From contig NZ_SGXJ01000002.1 of NCBI RefSeq assembly GCF_004216905.1, positions 1,364,001-1,428,000 on the forward strand: DNA of 64,000 nucleotides. Reading direction: 5' to 3'. Below, piece by piece: positions 7,430-16,106 of the stretch. The stretch's first letter is position 1; each line of letters starts with the position of its first letter. The translations under genes and the position numbers were made by a program. Origin of the DNA: Kribbella sp. VKM Ac-2569. GTDB taxonomy: Bacteria; Actinomycetota; Actinomycetes; Propionibacteriales; Kribbellaceae. The notes under the pieces are model-generated. The model searched no databases and was not told the DNA's origin. It was given only the letters and a program-made list of their open reading frames with translations.

Positions 7430-8027
7430 CTATGTGCCAGCGGAGCAGGAAGGCGCCGATGGAGAGGACGACGTAGAGCAGGACAAGCAGGGTGCCGATG
7501 CCGGGGCGCGGGCGGTGGCGCTGGACCTTGACCTCGAGGGACTGCTCGCGGAGCACCTCCATCACGGCGGCGACCTCGGCGGTGCGGTCCGTGGGGATGC
7601 CGTTGATCTCGTGCTCGTCCGGTCCGCGGGTGAGTACGACGTTGTCGTCGCCGACCTCGATCTTGCCGACGTCCTGCCAGGCGAGGCTGCGGATCAACAT
7701 GCTGGTGCGGGCCTTCAGACCGCTCGGGAACAGCTCGACGCGGTACAGCACGACGCCGCCGGCGACGCGGACGACCGACGCTCCGATGATCGTCAGCAGA
7801 CCGACCGCGAGCATGTCGCGGGCGCCCATCCAGAGCCATGAGTTCAACGCCGGTACGACGACGAACGGCAGCACGAACAGCGCCCAGGCCCACCACGGCG
7901 CCGGGTCCAGCGGCACTCGCCACGGGAGCGACGGCACCTCGCGTTCCTCAAGCTGCGCAGGCCGATCCTCATGCTGCGCAGGCGTCGTCGCCGGCTCGAC
8001 CGAACCTTTACCCATGGGCGGACTCAT
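7422..8027 (-). CDS. Membrane protein with bacterial PH-like domain
   Basis: A 201-residue protein with two membrane helices near residues 45-90 (WAWALFVLPFVVVPAL and MLAVGLLTIIGASVVRV), a soluble PH-like segment starting at VELFPSGLKARTSM, and a last helix at the C-terminus (LLVLLYVVLSIGAFLL). Such proteins are common in actinobacteria and have no assigned reaction. ATG 8027 is preferred because GAGGG lies 6 nt upstream; the frame extends 13 codons further without a good site. Convergent overlap of 8 nt with the PPOX gene. Confidence 0.72.
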   Translation of the reverse strand: MSPPMGKGSVEPATTPAQHEDRPAQLEEREVPSLPWRVPLDPAPWWAWALFVLPFVVVPALNSWLWMGARDMLAVGLLTIIGASVVRVAGGVVLYRVELFPSGLKARTSMLIRSLAWQDVGKIEVGDDNVVLTRGPDEHEINGIPTDRTAEVAAVMEVLREQSLEVKVQRHRPRPGIGTLLVLLYVVLSIGAFLLRWHIVI

Positions 8028-8088
8028 ATCCCTCGAACATGGCAGGAAACCTCGGCGCCCAACCATAACGCCAGCGGTGCGAGAGGTG

Positions 8089-8892
8089 TTATTCGGCTGC
8101 CAGGTCCCGCGAACGGTTGCGGGCGGCCTCGATCGCGGACAGGAACGCGGCGCGGACCTTGTGGTCCTCGAGTTCGCGGACCGCGGCGGCCGTCGTACCG
8201 CCCGGGGATGTCACGCGCTCCCGCAGTACCGTCGGGTGTTCGCCGGTCTCCCGCAGCAGCTTCGCGGATCCGACCACGGTCTGTACGACGAGTTCGGTCG
8301 CCGTACCGCGCGGCAGGCCCATGTGGACACCGGCCTCGATCATCGACTCGACCACGAAGAAGATGTACGCCGGACCGGAACCGGAGATCGCGGTCACCGC
8401 ATCCTGCTGCTTCTCCGGCACGCGGATCACGCGACCGGTCGCAGCGAGCAGGCTCTCGGCCAGCTCGAGGTGGCTCTCGTCGCAGTGCGCACCGCGGGAG
8501 ATCGCCGCCATACCCTCGTCGACGAGGGCGGGCGTGTTCGGCATGACGCGTACGACGGCAACGCCTTCCGGCAGCCGCGACTCGACGAAGCTGGTGGTGA
8601 TGCCGGCCGCGAGCGAGACGACGGTCTGGCTCGGCTGCACGGCGGGGGCGATCTCGGCGAGCAGATCCGGCATGTCCTGCGGCTTGACCACCAGGACGAG
8701 CGTGTCCGCCTGCTTCGCCGCCTCCACATTGGACACGACGTCGACGCCGTACCGCTCACGCAGTTCGGCGGCGCGTTCCTCCCGGCGCTCGGTGATCAGG
8801 AGGTCCTCCGGTCGCCGTCCGGCCCTGATCAGCCCGGACAGCAACGTCTCCCCCATCACTCCGGCCCCAAGAACGGCCACCTTGTTACTCAT
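8089..8892 (-). CDS. proC: Pyrroline-5-carboxylate reductase
   Basis: A 267-residue enzyme that reduces P5C to proline with NAD(P)H, the last step of proline synthesis. Rossmann motif AVLGAGVMGETL at the N-terminus, VKPQDMPDLL, VMPNTPALVDEG, and the C-terminal SGSGPAYIFF and VTSPGGTTAAAV stretches that mark ProC. ATG 8892 is used; an in-frame GTG two codons upstream is possible. It lies 28 nt downstream of proline dehydrogenase in the same direction. Confidence 0.96.
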   Translation of the reverse strand: MSNKVAVLGAGVMGETLLSGLIRAGRRPEDLLITERREERAAELRERYGVDVVSNVEAAKQADTLVLVVKPQDMPDLLAEIAPAVQPSQTVVSLAAGITTSFVESRLPEGVAVVRVMPNTPALVDEGMAAISRGAHCDESHLELAESLLAATGRVIRVPEKQQDAVTAISGSGPAYIFFVVESMIEAGVHMGLPRGTATELVVQTVVGSAKLLRETGEHPTVLRERVTSPGGTTAAAVRELEDHKVRAAFLSAIEAARNRSRDLAAE

Positions 8893-8920
8893 GACCACAG
8901 GTTAGCTGTGTCAGCCCGTC

Positions 8921-9850
8921 CTACTTCTTGCTGATCAAGGAGCGGGCGAAGAACTGCAGGTTGGCGGGGCGCTCGGCAAGGCGTCGTACCAGGTAGCCGT
9001 ACCAGTCCTCGCCGTACGGGATGTAGACGCGGACCGTGTGGCCCAGACCGGCCAGGCGGAGCTGCTCCTCGGGGCGGATGCCGAACAGCATCTGGTACTC
9101 GTAGCTGCCCGGTTTGCGGTTCGCGCGGTCGGCCAGCGCGCCCGCGATCGAGATCAGCCGCGGGTCGTGCGACGCGATCATCGGGTAGCCCTCGCCGTTC
9201 ATCAGGACCTTCATCGCGCGGACGTAGCCCTTGTCGACCTGGCGCTTCTCCTGGAACGCGACCGACTCGGGCTCCTTGTACGCGCCCTTGCACAGGCGGA
9301 CGCGGGAGCCGGCGTACGCGAGATCGCGGCAGTCGGACTCGGTACGGCGGAGGTACGCCTGCAGGACCGCACCCGTCTCCGGGAAGTCCTGGCGCAGCTC
9401 GCGCAGGATCCCCAGCGTGGAGTCGGTCGTGGTGTGGTCCTCCATGTCCAGCGTCACCGTCGTACCGGCGTTGCGGGCGGCGAGGCAGATGGTCCGCGCG
9501 TTCTCCAGCGCGATCTTCTCGCCGTCGCCCGGGAGCGCCTGGCCGACGGCGGACAGCTTCACCGAGACCTCGGCGTTCTTCGTCAGGCCGGCCGCGGAAA
9601 GCTTCCGCAGCAGGTCCAGGTACGCGTTGGCGGTCGCGGACGCCGCGGCCTGGTCGGTGACGTTCTCACCGAGATGGTCGAGGGTGACGTTCAGCCCGTT
9701 GCTGACCAGCTTCTCGGTGGCCAGCACGGCCTCCGGAGCGGTGTCACCGGCGACGAACCGCGCGACGATGCCACTGGACACGGGCAGTGACGACACGGCC
9801 TTCTTGATCTGGGGGCTGCGGGACATGCCCAGCAGGATTCGCCGAAGCAC
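8921..9850 (-). CDS. Proline dehydrogenase
   Basis: A 309-residue monofunctional FAD enzyme oxidising proline to P5C. Key segments: VTLDHLGENV, SVKLSAVG, TLDMEDHTTTDSTL, QAYLRRTESD, LCKGAYKEPESVAF, IASHDPRLI, FGIRPEEQ, and VYIPYGEDWYGYLVRRLAER with the substrate-binding RRxxER motif. Start GTG 9850 has GGAGG 8 nt upstream and restores the family's N-terminus (VLRRILLG). The P5C dehydrogenase partner is not nearby; instead proC follows directly. Confidence 0.94.
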   Translation of the reverse strand: MLRRILLGMSRSPQIKKAVSSLPVSSGIVARFVAGDTAPEAVLATEKLVSNGLNVTLDHLGENVTDQAAASATANAYLDLLRKLSAAGLTKNAEVSVKLSAVGQALPGDGEKIALENARTICLAARNAGTTVTLDMEDHTTTDSTLGILRELRQDFPETGAVLQAYLRRTESDCRDLAYAGSRVRLCKGAYKEPESVAFQEKRQVDKGYVRAMKVLMNGEGYPMIASHDPRLISIAGALADRANRKPGSYEYQMLFGIRPEEQLRLAGLGHTVRVYIPYGEDWYGYLVRRLAERPANLQFFARSLISKK

Positions 9851-9926
9851 TACGTGTTCCTCCTCGTCGCCCACCCATTGCTGGTGCTGTCCATGGTCGC
9901 ACCCCTGGTTGGGAGAGGATGCCGCC

Positions 9927-10961
9927 ATGCCCATCTTCAAGCGTCGCCGCCGGAACGCCGTGGAGGCCGACCCGATCGGCGCGTTCTGGTCCTGGTGGTC
10001 GAGCGCCGGCGCGACGAGCGTCGCGGACGCCGTCGCCCGCCGGGAGCCGACCGACGCGAACGTGGAACTGAACGAGCGGGTCGCCCGCATCCACCCGGAC
10101 CTGGAGTGGGAGCTCGGCCCCGGGCTGCACGCCCAGCATGTGCTGATCGTCACCGCCGCCGGCAACCCGGCGCAGCGCGCGGTCGCTCGCCGTTGGTTGC
10201 GGGCTGCCCCGCCGTCAGACCAGGTCTGGGAGTACGCCGACCTGCGCCGGCCCGGGCCCCCGGTAACGATCCAGTTCGAGGGACTCCCGCCGGTTGCGGT
10301 CGACCAGTCGGTGGTGTCGATCGAGCCGGATTCGGCTTCGGTGCACGTCGGCGTACACCATCCTGTCTTCTCGTCGTTGTCGGTGGATGTGCAGCGGCGG
10401 GTGACGTTCCTGATCCTCGATCTGGTGCTCGGCGAGGAGATGGTGGAGACGTGGGTCGGTGCGATCGACACGCTGCCCGCCGCGCCGGTCGACGCCGTAC
10501 CGGTGATGGAGTTGTTGCCTGCGGTGGCTGGGTTTGCTGCTGAGCACACGCTCGAGGACGGCAGTCCGGCGTGGAAGATGCTGGAGGGTACGCGCGACGG
10601 TCAGCGGGTGATCGCGACGGCGGAGTACCCGTTGCGCTCGATCCGGCGGCCGCATCTCGATACGCACGTCGCGGTCACGATCCACTATCCCGTGGTGCGT
10701 GACGACGGGCTTCCCGAGTCCGAGATGCTCGACGAGCTGAGGGCGTTCGAGGACCACCTCACCGACCGCCTGGGCGGCTCCGGCAACCTCCTCGCCCACG
10801 AGACCTCCGCCGGCACCCGCATCCTGCACTACTACACCGACGGCACCACCCCTGCCGACGCCCAACTACAAGCCGCCACCACCGGCTGGCCCCACGGCAA
10901 AGTAACCCTCACCACCACCCCCGACCCCGCCTGGCACAACGTCGCCCACCTCTCCGGCTGA
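9927..10961 (+). CDS. DUF695-like protein of unknown function
   Basis: A 344-residue soluble protein starting MPIFKRRRRNAVEADP with GGGAGAGG upstream. The C-terminal half (about 190-344) has the spacing of DUF695 proteins: a request for short-range edges such as WKMLEGTRDGQRVIA, HVAVTIHYP, and a terminal RILHYYTDG. The N-terminal half looks like a related, more diverged repeat. No catalytic motif recognised. It is divergent from proline dehydrogenase and ends 62 nt before the sigma factor gene. Confidence 0.6.
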   Translation: MPIFKRRRRNAVEADPIGAFWSWWSSAGATSVADAVARREPTDANVELNERVARIHPDLEWELGPGLHAQHVLIVTAAGNPAQRAVARRWLRAAPPSDQVWEYADLRRPGPPVTIQFEGLPPVAVDQSVVSIEPDSASVHVGVHHPVFSSLSVDVQRRVTFLILDLVLGEEMVETWVGAIDTLPAAPVDAVPVMELLPAVAGFAAEHTLEDGSPAWKMLEGTRDGQRVIATAEYPLRSIRRPHLDTHVAVTIHYPVVRDDGLPESEMLDELRAFEDHLTDRLGGSGNLLAHETSAGTRILHYYTDGTTPADAQLQAATTGWPHGKVTLTTTPDPAWHNVAHLSG

Positions 10962-11023
10962 CGGGTGCAACCTGGCGGGTAGACCTTTCCGTCTTGAGGG
11001 GGAGATGGAGAGTGGAGGCTCGG

Positions 11024-11530
11024 ATGGTGGAGCGGGACCGGGAGTTCGTCGAGTTCGTCGAAGGGGCGGGGGCTGCCCTGCGGCGGACGGCGTTTCTGGT
11101 GTCGGGGGATCGGCATCGGGCGGACGACGTCGTCCAGGACGCGCTGTACAAGCTGTACCTGGCCTGGCCGAAAGTACGGCGGGTGAGCAATCCGTTCGCC
11201 TACGCGCGCCGGATGGTGGTGAACGCGGCGTACGACGGGAAACGCCGGCCGTGGCGGCGGGAGGTGACGATCGCCGACGTACCGGACCAGGTCGGGTACG
11301 ACGACTTCGCGGCGGGGCATGCCGAGCGGGACGAGGTGCTGGCCGCACTTCAGTCGCTCGGGCCGCGGCAACGGGCGTGCGTCGTGCTGCGGTACTACGA
11401 GGACCTGTCCGTCGAGCAGACCGCGGAGATCCTCGGCTGTTCCACGGGCACCGTGAAGAGCCAGGCGGCACGGGGTCTGGACACTCTCCGACGAGCCATT
11501 GACCAGCGGCGGGCGAGCCGGGCGCTGTGA
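11024..11530 (+). CDS. ECF sigma factor, actinobacterial SigE family
   Basis: A 168-residue ECF sigma factor. Region 2 is visible in the N-terminal third (GDRHRADDVVQDALYKLYLA), region 4 at the end (LGPRQRACVVLRYYEDLSVE then EILGCSTGTVKSQAARGLDT). This is the SANT-like short type called the SigE family in genome annotation, distinct from mycobacterial SigE. ATG 11024 has GGAGG 6 nt upstream; GTG 11012 and TTG 10994 are alternatives. It overlaps or nearly abuts the membrane protein gene that follows. Confidence 0.9.
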   Translation: MVERDREFVEFVEGAGAALRRTAFLVSGDRHRADDVVQDALYKLYLAWPKVRRVSNPFAYARRMVVNAAYDGKRRPWRREVTIADVPDQVGYDDFAAGHAERDEVLAALQSLGPRQRACVVLRYYEDLSVEQTAEILGCSTGTVKSQAARGLDTLRRAIDQRRASRAL

Positions 11531-11541
11531 AGGAGAACGAG

Positions 11542-12579
11542 ATGGAAGACGTACGAGAGGTCAGCGCCGAACTCCACCGACTCGCCGAGTCGGAGGGGAT
11601 GGAGCCGCTGGACACGACCCGAGTGCTGGAGCGCGGCCGCCGCGGAAGGCGGCGCCGCAAACTGATCGGCGCGGGCGGGGCGGTCGCCAGTATCGCGGTG
11701 ATCGCGGTCGGCGCGAGCCTGCTGCCCAACCTGAGCTCGGCCGGCGACCAGCCGGGTGTCGCGGGCGATCAGGCGGCGAACTCGCAGTTCGGCCCGGTAC
11801 CGGGCATCCCGCGCGGCGAGGCGTCCGCGGACCAGCGGATCACCCGCGAGGAGGCTCAGCGCCGCTGCGCCCTGCGGAACCCGGAGGAGACCCGAAAGCT
11901 CGAGGGCATGGGTACGGCGCGGGCGGGACACCTGGCGATGTACGAGTTCAAGGTCGGCGCGAAGGACGTCACCTGCATCATTCCCGGCGGCGACAAGCCG
12001 TCGGCCGCGCTGGTCGCGGCGGCGGCGAAGGATCCGCTGCCGAAGAGCACGGCGGACAAGCTGCGGAACTGTTCCGTGCTGGCCTGGGTCGACGTGACCG
12101 GCTGGCAGGTCGTGGCTTCCGACGAGTCGAAGGTGCTCAATCAGGCCACCCTGGTCGCGATCTCCCCCACTGGACACAAGGTCGTCGAGTGCGAACTGTC
12201 CGGGGACAAGACCTTCAAGGGCCGGCGCGAGCGGAACACCACCTTCGCGACACTGACCAAGCTCGGCAGTGACGACCCGGTGCTCAACCCGGCCGACAAG
12301 TCGGCCCGTGCGGACATGTACGCGGCCGCCGGTGGTGGCGGAGGCTGTACGGCGGGGACCTGCACCAAGTACGGGATGAGCGGCTGGGGCCGGGTCTCCT
12401 CCAAGGCCGCCGTGACGGTGCGGGTGCGGATCGGGAACGGCCCGGTCTACCAGGTCCCGGTCGGCGAGGGCGGCTGGTTCGCCTTCACCTGGACGACCGA
12501 GTCCGTGTTCAAGTTGAAGGACCACCCGAAGGTCGCGGCGTACGATCGGGCCGGAAAGATCGTCAAGGCCTTCGCGTAA
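11542..12579 (+). CDS. Membrane protein, probable partner of the sigma factor
   Basis: A 345-residue protein: short cytoplasmic N-terminus (MEDVREVSAELHRLAESEG), an Arg-rich stop at about residue 35-40, a membrane helix (LIGAGGAVASIAVIAVGA) and a large outside domain with about seven Cys, including GGCTAGTCTKYG. Gene position directly after a sigma gene suggests an anti-sigma or sensor role, but no zinc-binding anti-sigma motif (HxxxCxxC) is seen, so this is inference. ATG 11542 follows AAGGAG; GTG 11527, overlapping the sigma stop, is an alternative start. Confidence 0.65.
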   Translation: MEDVREVSAELHRLAESEGMEPLDTTRVLERGRRGRRRRKLIGAGGAVASIAVIAVGASLLPNLSSAGDQPGVAGDQAANSQFGPVPGIPRGEASADQRITREEAQRRCALRNPEETRKLEGMGTARAGHLAMYEFKVGAKDVTCIIPGGDKPSAALVAAAAKDPLPKSTADKLRNCSVLAWVDVTGWQVVASDESKVLNQATLVAISPTGHKVVECELSGDKTFKGRRERNTTFATLTKLGSDDPVLNPADKSARADMYAAAGGGGGCTAGTCTKYGMSGWGRVSSKAAVTVRVRIGNGPVYQVPVGEGGWFAFTWTTESVFKLKDHPKVAAYDRAGKIVKAFA

Positions 12580-12647
12580 CGACGATCGTTATCAACCAAA
12601 GGGCTGCGCCGTTGGTCTCACCCATCGAACTTCACAAAGGGGGAGAC

Positions 12648-13556
12648 ATGGGGAGACTGCGCACAACTTTGACCGTGCTCGCGGCGGCCGGCCTGGCCGC
12701 CGCGGGCGCGACCACGGCCACCGCGAGCCCAACCGGTACGACGGCAGCCTGCGGGCTGAACCTCGGCTCGGTGACGGCCGGCGGTGACCAGACACTGCAA
12801 CGACTGACGGCATCGACTCCGCCGGCCGCCGGCGCGCGGAGCGTCGTACCGAACGTGTACGCCGACGGCGCGGTCCGGATGATCGGGTCGCTCGTCAACG
12901 AGGCGACACCGACCGGCAGTTCCCGGCACGGGCGGGTCGTGCTCGGAGACACGATGTACCAGCACTGGCTCGAGCTCGACAAGGCCGGCAAGGTGAAGTC
13001 GTCGGAGCTGGCCCGGATCGGCGGCGGGTGGAGCAAGTTCGTCGACCACGAGACGTCGGTGTTCAACGACAGTGCGACGCATCCGCGGACCTACGAGTAC
13101 GCACTGCGTGCGGACGGCGTGCTGTTCCGGTGGGTCGTCGGCGACGTCGGCAGCTGGAAGGCGTACGGATCGGCGCCCGGGTTCGCGTCGGTCAAGTCGA
13201 TGACGCTGATCAGCAAGGCCGCGGCATACGACACGTTCCTCGCGAACACCCGCGGCGGCGCGCTCTACACGATCCGGATCCCGGTCAACAGCCAGATGCG
13301 GCCGATCGTCACGAAGGTGCGGTCCGCGACCTGGCAGGGGTTCGAGTCGCTGGTCGCCGCCCAGTGCGGCAACTACGGAACCGTTGTCGTCGGCATCGAC
13401 AAGGACACAAAATCGGCGTACCTGTACACCTTCGGGCACGCGGACGGCGCGAAGACGTCGATCACCGGTCACGGCAAGGTGCCCGGAACCTTCGCCGACC
13501 CCACCTACTTCCGCTGGGCCCCGCCGGTGAAGTCCGACTGGCTGTTCGGCGAGTAG
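12648..13556 (+). CDS. Secreted protein, possibly beta-propeller-like
   Basis: A 302-residue protein with a Sec-type signal peptide (RLRTTLTVLAAAGLAAAGAT, cleavage near ATASP). The rest has repeated short segments such as EYALRADGVLFRWVVGDVG and LYTIRIPVNS, reminiscent of tachylectin-like propeller blades; two Cys are near the ends. I do not recognise a named family. Strong AAAGGGGGAGA precedes ATG 12648. It follows the sigma/membrane pair with a 68-nt gap and could be a target, which is inference. Confidence 0.62.
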   Translation: MGRLRTTLTVLAAAGLAAAGATTATASPTGTTAACGLNLGSVTAGGDQTLQRLTASTPPAAGARSVVPNVYADGAVRMIGSLVNEATPTGSSRHGRVVLGDTMYQHWLELDKAGKVKSSELARIGGGWSKFVDHETSVFNDSATHPRTYEYALRADGVLFRWVVGDVGSWKAYGSAPGFASVKSMTLISKAAAYDTFLANTRGGALYTIRIPVNSQMRPIVTKVRSATWQGFESLVAAQCGNYGTVVVGIDKDTKSAYLYTFGHADGAKTSITGHGKVPGTFADPTYFRWAPPVKSDWLFGE

Positions 13557-13562
13557 AAGTCG

Positions 13563-13599
13563 CCGGGCCGGCCGAGTATTGATCGGGTGGCCGGCCCGG
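13563..13599. terminator. Hairpin terminator after secreted protein gene
   Basis: A perfect 11-bp inverted repeat, CCGGGCCGGCC (13563-13573) and GGCCGGCCCGG (13589-13599), 15-nt loop, no T-run. It starts 7 nt after the stop at 13556. Confidence 0.75.
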
Positions 13600-13614
13600 T
13601 GTGAGACTGCGGAG

Positions 13615-14595
13615 ATGCCTCGAGATCTCGTCGAAGTCGCATGCCGCTGGGTCGACGCGTTGGAGCAAGCCGACGTACCAGCGGCCAACGCGGTCAGCGG
13701 CCTCGGCGGATGGGATCCAGGTCCGTGGATCGCCGAGTCGTGGCGGCCGAATGTGGACGAGCTCGCGGGTTCGGACCGGACGGTGAGCGGTGCGCGGCAG
13801 GTCAACGATCACATGGTCCGCGTCGTCCTGGACGGCAACCGTGGACAGGCGTTCGTGAGCGTGGTGCTCGACCAGGCCGCCAAGGTCGTCGGTACGTCGG
13901 TCGACTCCGACGAGCAGGACGGGCGATTCTGGGTCGTCGTTGGCTGCCCCGAGGAGCAAGCGGACGAACTGCGCGCGTTCTACATGATGCTCACCCACGG
14001 CCGGATCGGAGCTGGCGAGGGCCGGATGCGCCCTCCACGCTGGCGCGACCCGGCACACCCGCCCCAGATCCATCTCGATGTGCTCGTCGCCGACCTGGAG
14101 GCCGCCGAGCGCGCGGTGCTGGAGCACGGGGCGACGAAACTGGAGGACTTCCCGGGCTGGCGCGTGTACGCCGACCCAGTGGGCCATCCGTTCTGCCTCT
14201 ACCCCGGCCTCACCGAACCCACGGACCGACTCGGCACACTCGCCCGCGTGGTGATCGACTGCGCCGATCCATTACCGCTGGCCCGGTTCTGGGGCGGCGT
14301 ACTGGACATGCCCCGTACGGTCGAAGACTCACCCGACCGGATCGTGATCGCCCGCGACGACGAGCGGCTCCCGATGATCGCTCTGCAGCGCGTCCCCAAC
14401 TACCAACCACCACGATGGCCCGACCCCGCCTATCCGCCGCAGATGCATTTCGACGTCGGCTTCGACGACCGGGCCGAGAAGGAACGCCTCGCCCTCGCAC
14501 TCGGAGGGACCCTGCTACCGCCGCAAGGCGGCAGCTGCCCCGTGTACGCGGACCCCGCCGGACACCCATTCTGCCTGTGCTACAAGGGCGAATGA
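13615..14595 (+). CDS. VOC-superfamily protein with an extra N-terminal domain
   Basis: A 326-residue fusion. Residues 1-95 are a small alpha/beta segment resembling DUF3887-type domains (GARQVNDHMVRVVLDGNRGQ then VSVVLDQAAKVVG). Residues about 110-195 look like the second half of a Glyoxalase_6 unit (RPPRWRDPAHPPQIHLDVLV ... ADPVGHPFCLYP). Residues 205-326 are a full Glyoxalase_6 unit (CADPLPLARFWGGVLDMP ... PPQMHFDVGF ... ADPAGHPFCLC). Metal ligands and substrate are not clear; related proteins include drug-resistance and dioxygenase-like members. Start ATG 13615, weak ribosome-binding site. Confidence 0.7.
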   Translation: MPRDLVEVACRWVDALEQADVPAANAVSGLGGWDPGPWIAESWRPNVDELAGSDRTVSGARQVNDHMVRVVLDGNRGQAFVSVVLDQAAKVVGTSVDSDEQDGRFWVVVGCPEEQADELRAFYMMLTHGRIGAGEGRMRPPRWRDPAHPPQIHLDVLVADLEAAERAVLEHGATKLEDFPGWRVYADPVGHPFCLYPGLTEPTDRLGTLARVVIDCADPLPLARFWGGVLDMPRTVEDSPDRIVIARDDERLPMIALQRVPNYQPPRWPDPAYPPQMHFDVGFDDRAEKERLALALGGTLLPPQGGSCPVYADPAGHPFCLCYKGE

Positions 14596-14606
14596 GCTGA
14601 GATTTC

Positions 14607-15344
14607 TTAGGCAGTGCGGCGTTTGAGGGTTGCTGCGCCTAGGCCGAGGGCTGCGAGGATGAAGCCCAGGACGACCAGGGTGTCGCCGCCTGTGGCGGTG
14701 GTGAATCCGTTGCCCTTGGCAACCCCCAGTACGGCGTCCACCGCGTAGGACAACGGCAGTACGTCGCTGATCGCGTGCAGCACCGTGGGGAGTTGATCGC
14801 GGGGGACCAGCAGCCCGCACAACAGGATCTGCGGGATCATCACGGCCGGCATCATCTGCACGGCCTGGAACTCGGTCGCCGCGAACGCGCTCGCGAACAG
14901 TCCAAGCGCCGTACCGAGAACCCCGTCGAGGACCGCGACGACTCCGAGCTGCCAGGCGGCGCCCTGGATGTCCAGATCCAAGAGGTACAAGGCGATCGAG
15001 ACCACGGCGAGCGCCTGGACGACGGCGATCAGCGCGAACGCGAGCGCGTACCCCAGCAGGAAGTCCAGCTTCCCCATCGGCATCGTGAACAGTCGCGACA
15101 GCGTCCCGCTCGACCGCTCGCGCAGCGTCGCGACCGACGTGACGACGAACATGATGATCGACGGGAACACCGCGAGCAGCGGACCGCCGACCCGGTCGAA
15201 GACCATCGGGGAATCGGTGAACATCCACCACATCAGGCTCACCAGCAGCGCCGGCAGCACGATCAGCATCGCCACCGTCCGGTGGTCCCGCCGCAGTTGG
15301 GCCAGGACTCGAGCGGCTACGGCAAACGTCACTCGCGGCGTCAT
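14607..15344 (-). CDS. ABC-2 type transporter permease
   Basis: A 245-residue integral membrane protein with six likely helices, e.g. TVAMLIVLPALLVSLMWWM and LFASAFAATEFQAVQMMPAV then IPQILLCGLLVPRDQLP, the ABC-2 signature region before the last helices. It partners the ATPase gene upstream, whose stop overlaps its ATG 15344 by 4 nt. Together they form a heteromeric exporter (DrrAB-like arrangement), substrate unknown. Convergent with the VOC gene, 11-nt gap. Confidence 0.88.
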   Translation of the reverse strand: MTPRVTFAVAARVLAQLRRDHRTVAMLIVLPALLVSLMWWMFTDSPMVFDRVGGPLLAVFPSIIMFVVTSVATLRERSSGTLSRLFTMPMGKLDFLLGYALAFALIAVVQALAVVSIALYLLDLDIQGAAWQLGVVAVLDGVLGTALGLFASAFAATEFQAVQMMPAVMIPQILLCGLLVPRDQLPTVLHAISDVLPLSYAVDAVLGVAKGNGFTTATGGDTLVVLGFILAALGLGAATLKRRTA

Positions 15345-16063
15345 CGCGCACCAGCCTTCCGGTCGATCAGAGTGAGGAACGCCTGCTCGATGTCGCTGGT
15401 CCCCGCCGACAGGAGCAGGTCCTGGGGCGTGTCGTCGGCGAGCAGTTCGCCGTCGCGCATCAGCAGGAGACGGTCGCACCGCGAGGCCTCGTCCATGACG
15501 TGACTGGACACGAGCAGCGTCGAGCCGGCGTCGGCGAGTTCGTGGAAGAGGTTCCAGAGGTCGCGGCGCAGAACGGGATCCAGGCCGACCGTTGGTTCGT
15601 CCAACACCAGGAGCTCCGGACTGCCGAGCAGTGCGGCCGCCAGGGACGCGCGTGATCGTTGGCCGCCGGACAGCTGGTCGACCCGGGCGTCCGCGTGCGA
15701 CGTGAGATCGACCGCCTCGACGACCCGCTCCACGTCGGACGACGGGACACCGAGGACCGCCGCGAAGAAGCGCAGGTTCTCGGTGACGGTCAGATCGCCG
15801 TACACACTGGGCTCCTGCGTCACGTAGCCGATCCGTCCGCGCAGCTTCGGCGCGCCGGCCGGCAGCCCGAGGACCGACACGTCGCCGGTCACCCGCGCCT
15901 GCAGGCCGACGATCGCGCGGATCAGCGTCGTCTTGCCGCAGCCGGACGGTCCGAGCAGCCCGGTCACCGATCCGGCCCGGAGGTCGAAGTCGACCCCGTG
16001 CAGGACCTCCCGGTCGCCACGAACCACGACGACATCACGGCAGCTCACCGCGTTTTTCATCAT
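15341..16063 (-). CDS. ABC transporter ATP-binding protein
   Basis: A 240-residue ATPase with all motifs: Walker A GPSGCGKTT, Q-loop YVTQEPSVYGD, signature LSGGQ, Walker B LLVLDEPTVGLDP and H-loop SSHVMDE. It belongs to the ABC-2 export class and drives the downstream permease. Two adjacent in-frame ATGs (16063, 16060) lie inside a 16-bp operator. A -10 element ending 6 nt before ATG 16063 suggests a leaderless transcript, which would explain the missing ribosome-binding site. Confidence 0.93.
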   Translation of the reverse strand: MMKNAVSCRDVVVVRGDREVLHGVDFDLRAGSVTGLLGPSGCGKTTLIRAIVGLQARVTGDVSVLGLPAGAPKLRGRIGYVTQEPSVYGDLTVTENLRFFAAVLGVPSSDVERVVEAVDLTSHADARVDQLSGGQRSRASLAAALLGSPELLVLDEPTVGLDPVLRRDLWNLFHELADAGSTLLVSSHVMDEASRCDRLLLMRDGELLADDTPQDLLLSAGTSDIEQAFLTLIDRKAGAR

Positions 16064-16098
16064 GTGATGAATTTAGCGGATACGGCGGACCTTGGCAA
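16056..16098 (-). promoter_or_regulatory. Leaderless promoter with operator over the ABC exporter start
   Basis: On the minus strand: TTGCCA (-35, 16098-16093), 17-nt spacer, TAAATT (-10, 16075-16070), six bases, then ATG 16063. Overlapping the -10 edge and start codons is TTCATCA-TG-TGATGAA (16056-16071), a perfect 7-bp palindrome with a 2-bp centre, a typical dimeric repressor site. Which regulator binds is not shown; the TetR gene at 16759-17349 is the nearest candidate. Confidence 0.7.
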
Positions 16099-16106
16099 CA
16101 GCTAAG

